The translations under genes were made by a program, and so were the position numbers. From Candidatus Dadabacteria bacterium (GTDB taxonomy: Bacteria > J088), in contig RFIY01000045.1 of NCBI GenBank assembly GCA_003695505.1, forward strand, positions 1-8,422: DNA of 8,422 nucleotides, read 5' to 3'. Positions 6,675 to 8,422 of this stretch are shown here, piece by piece (position 1 is the stretch's first letter; every line of letters starts with the position of its first letter). Below the pieces are notes generated by a model, which ran no database searches, was not told the origin of the DNA, and saw only the letters and a program-made list of their open reading frames with translations.

Positions 6675-6749
6675 GCGGCTGTCCGTTCGCGCCAACCCTT
6701 CCCGTCACCTCCCACCTGCCCACCTCCCACCTGGCCAACGGACAGCCGC
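6675..6749. repeat. 13-bp perfect inverted repeat enclosing a C-rich loop, 3' of flgK
   Basis: GCGGCTGTCCGTT at 6675-6687 is the exact reverse complement of AACGGACAGCCGC at 6737-6749, starting 3 nt after the flgK stop. The 49-nt spacer is extremely C-rich and G-poor on the + strand (only two G between 6694 and 6732). On the flgK transcript this would be a 13-bp stem with a C-rich loop; no T tract follows, so it is not a standard intrinsic terminator. A Rho-entry region, an mRNA 3'-end stabiliser or a dispersed intergenic repeat are all possible. Confidence 0.7.
6706..6733 (+). repeat. Tandem CACCT-type direct repeat inside the hairpin loop
   Basis: CACCTCCCACCTG occurs at 6706-6718 and again at 6721-6733, a 15-nt period. 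Each copy is itself two CACCT units, giving four at 6706, 6713, 6721 and 6728 (spacing 7, 8, 7). The + strand motif CACCTCC equals the anti-Shine-Dalgarno sequence at the 3' end of 16S rRNA. On the - strand the loop reads as repeated GGGAGGTG. Confidence 0.75.
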
Positions 6750-6754
6750 GGATC

Positions 6755-6773
6755 TCGTCTCACCGTGAGACGA
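6755..6773. terminator. 19-nt palindrome between convergent genes, possible bidirectional terminator
   Basis: TCGTCTCACCGTGAGACGA is a perfect 9-bp dyad with one central base; as RNA it would fold into an approximately 8-bp stem with a triloop on either strand. Its place between the 3' ends of flgK and the hydrolase gene suits a bidirectional terminator. It lacks a T tract on both sides, so an operator or transcript-end stabiliser remains possible. Confidence 0.45.
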
Positions 6774-6791
6774 ACCCGAGAATGCGGTGAA

Positions 6792-6811
6792 CGGGAAAGC
6801 GCCCCCTCCCG
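6792..6811 (-). terminator. Weak hairpin downstream of the GH1 gene
   Basis: CGGGA at 6792-6796 pairs with TCCCG at 6807-6811 around a 10-nt loop, immediately after the hydrolase stop. Only two T follow on the - strand. The stem is short, so this is a low-confidence terminator. Apart from this and the structures listed above, I see no gene in the 143 nt between flgK and the hydrolase. Confidence 0.22.
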
Positions 6812-6814
6812 GCG

Positions 6815-8422
6815 TTATGGCGCGTAACGATAGGTCGCGGTTCGGGTTACGCCGTTGGCGACCTCGGCCTCGATTTCGGCGAGCCAGTCGTCGAGCGTCC
6901 AGCCGGTCTGATCGCCGTCGTACCCCCAGCTATACGCCTCTTCCAGCAGTTGTCGGTCGATGCGCTGTTCGCGGACGATTCGTGCATAGACATCCACCGT
7001 CGGCCGGGGCGTGCGCGCCAGCGTTTCATAGTCGACCGCATACAGACCGAAGCACTGGGTCGTGCCGTGTTGCCATTCGAAATTGTCGGTCAGCGACCAG
7101 TGGAAATAGCCGCGAATGTCGATTCCCTCGGCGAGGCCGCGACCGACTGCATAGAGATCATCGACCGTATGGCGGGGCCGCTGGTTGCCATCGCAGTCCG
7201 CAGTGCCGTTTTCGGTCAGATAGATCGGCAGGCGGTAGCGGTTCCAAAAATACTCGATCGTCGCGAAGTAGACGGCCGGACGAATCTGCGAGCCCATTTC
7301 GGTGAACGGCAGGTCCGATGGTGTGCCAAACAGTCCCAGCGCGACCGGAAGGCCCGTAAACGGCGGTTCCCCGTCGAAGCCGCGCACATAGATCGGCCCA
7401 TAGTACTGGATGCCGATCCAGTCCAGCGTGTTCTCGAGTTCGGGGTAGAATCCCTCGGGCGGCGTCGTGTCGGTGTCGGCGGTATCGCCGTCGCCATTGA
7501 CATCCAGTTGGCCGCTGGTCCAGGCGTCGATCGCGATCGAATTGAACAGATAATTATAGTCGTGCGCGCCGGCGACATCGAGCGCGTTGTCCGCGTCGAA
7601 GGGCAGGATCACGCTCGAGGCCTTGGCGACGCCGATCAATGCGGCCCGTCCATCGCCATCGGCATCGACCGTATCGACCTCGCGAATGGCCCGCGCTGCC
7701 GCCGACAGCATGAAAATCAGGTTCGCGTGCACGTCGAGTGCGGCTTCGATGTCGAGTAGTTCGCCAGGTGGATGCACGCCCGCGACGTACGCGCCGGCGA
7801 TGACGCTCCACGGTTCGTTGAGTACGGAATAAAGGTCGACGTCCGCGCCGATGCGGCTGACGACATGGCTGACGAAGTCGGCGAACTGCGCGTGGAGCCA
7901 GGTGTTGTACGGTACCGCGAGCTGGTCTCGCGCCGGGTCGCCTGCTGGTCGCCGTGGATCCGAGACCCAGGTCGGGACGACCCAGTGCCAGAACGTGATC
8001 ATGACCTGCTGGCCCAGTGACCGGGCGGTGCGGATGACATCGACATAGTGGTCGAGCGCCGCGTCATTCCAGACATCGGGCTGGGGTTCGACCCGCGCCC
8101 AGTCGATACTCAGGCGGATCGCGTTCAGTCCCATGGCCGCGTGCCGGTCGAGATCTTCACGGTAAAGGCTATAAAAGCCCGCACCGCGATCATTCGTTTC
8201 CCCGCCGGCGCCGTCCATCTCGCGTGTCCAGATCGTCCAGTTGGACGTGTAGGTCGTCAGGCCATCGCCGGCGACGTCCCCCTCAACCTGCCACGCCGCG
8301 CTGGCGGTGCCCCACAGAAAGTTGTCCGGAAAGGTGACGGTCGGTGTGCCCGTGTCCTGCTGGCACCCGTTCAGAAGCAGGGCCGCGCAGATCGCGGTGA
8401 AGCTGAACCTGCGAAGCCGGCC
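6815..8422 (-). CDS. Family 1 glycoside hydrolase (beta-glucosidase-like) lipoprotein, 5' end beyond window
   Basis: Predicted retaining beta-glycosidase, probably anchored to a membrane. The frame is open to the right edge, giving 535 visible residues; only the start codon and perhaps a few residues are missing. An internal ATG at 8218 is not the start, because family sequence continues upstream of it. Counting from the edge, a signal peptide with Arg-rich n-region ends in lipobox LLNGC (Cys20). The GH1 N-terminal signature FPDNFLWGTASAAWQVEG is at 31-48. The acid/base Glu is in NEPW (Glu203), the nucleophile is in YLTENG (Glu404), and the aglycone-side GYFHWSLTDNFEW lies near 438-450. DADGDG (253-258) and DVNGDGDTADTDT (307-319) look like calcium-binding loops inserted in the barrel. 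About 45 residues extend beyond the usual GH1 end. Cys20 is followed by Gln, not Asp, which would favour outer-membrane sorting if Lol rules apply. Substrate cannot be told; cellobiose and other beta-glucosides are typical of the family. Confidence 0.9.
   Translation of the reverse strand, partial: GRLRRFSFTAICAALLLNGCQQDTGTPTVTFPDNFLWGTASAAWQVEGDVAGDGLTTYTSNWTIWTREMDGAGGETNDRGAGFYSLYREDLDRHAAMGLNAIRLSIDWARVEPQPDVWNDAALDHYVDVIRTARSLGQQVMITFWHWVVPTWVSDPRRPAGDPARDQLAVPYNTWLHAQFADFVSHVVSRIGADVDLYSVLNEPWSVIAGAYVAGVHPPGELLDIEAALDVHANLIFMLSAAARAIREVDTVDADGDGRAALIGVAKASSVILPFDADNALDVAGAHDYNYLFNSIAIDAWTSGQLDVNGDGDTADTDTTPPEGFYPELENTLDWIGIQYYGPIYVRGFDGEPPFTGLPVALGLFGTPSDLPFTEMGSQIRPAVYFATIEYFWNRYRLPIYLTENGTADCDGNQRPRHTVDDLYAVGRGLAEGIDIRGYFHWSLTDNFEWQHGTTQCFGLYAVDYETLARTPRPTVDVYARIVREQRIDRQLLEEAYSWGYDGDQTGWTLDDWLAEIEAEVANGVTRTATYRYAP

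Noticed and set aside
5376-6695. 439-codon open frame on the - strand opposite flgK
   Set aside because: An antisense shadow of a clear flgK; Arg/Cys/His-rich with no recognisable domain, typical of GC-rich genomes.
6706-6733. Possible CRISPR-like array from the repeated CACCTCCCACCTG
   Set aside because: Only two 13-nt copies with a 2-nt gap; no spacers of suitable length and no cas genes in the window.
6950-7759. 269-codon open frame on the + strand opposite the hydrolase
   Set aside because: The opposite strand encodes a GH1 protein with both catalytic motifs; this frame has no recognisable domain or ribosome-binding site.
7830-7854. A second sigma-28-like element, TAAA followed by GCCGAT, on the + strand
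   Set aside because: The spacer is 13 nt rather than 15, it lies antisense inside the hydrolase gene, and no + strand gene follows.

Overview
The window is about 8.4 kb of GC-rich DNA. It holds the distal part of a flagellar basal-body/hook-junction operon on the + strand (about 3-6671), a short structured intergenic region (6672-6814), and a convergent gene on the - strand for a lipoprotein glycoside hydrolase of family 1 (6815 to beyond the right edge). FlgH (L ring) and FlgI (P ring) imply a Gram-negative cell with an outer membrane. The order fliA-flgF-flgG-flgA-flgH-flgI-flgJ-flgM-flgK resembles the arrangement I know from deltaproteobacterial flagellar clusters such as those of Geobacter and Desulfovibrio. 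I therefore infer a high-GC member of Desulfobacterota, Myxococcota or a related lineage. The genus cannot be read from the sequence.

Region by region: a probable C-terminal tail of an upstream gene (3-128) overlaps the start of the flagellar sigma factor FliA (sigma-28). The proximal and distal rod proteins FlgF and FlgG follow, then the P-ring chaperone FlgA, the L-ring lipoprotein FlgH, the P-ring protein FlgI, a small FlgJ rod-cap-type protein without a muramidase domain, the anti-sigma-28 factor FlgM, and the hook-filament junction protein FlgK. Every adjacent pair overlaps by 1-7 nt or is separated by only 2 nt, so this reads as one translationally coupled transcript.

The most informative non-coding signal is a near-consensus sigma-28 promoter, TAAA-N15-GCCGATTC at 4969-4995. 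It lies inside flgJ, just upstream of flgM. It suggests that FliA, made from the head of the operon, drives extra transcription of its own inhibitor FlgM and of the late gene flgK, as a class-3 promoter does for flgM in enteric bacteria. No flgN lies between flgM and flgK, and no flgL follows flgK; the cluster stops at a 13-bp inverted repeat that encloses a C-rich tandem repeat, followed by a 19-nt palindrome.

The GH1 gene has a lipobox, both catalytic glutamates, two aspartate/glycine loops that resemble calcium-binding sites, and a C-terminal extension. It appears functionally unrelated to the flagellar genes. I see no wholly new system in this window. The points most worth checking are the internal sigma-28 promoter, the missing flgN/flgL, the structured intergenic repeat and the loop-decorated GH1 lipoprotein.
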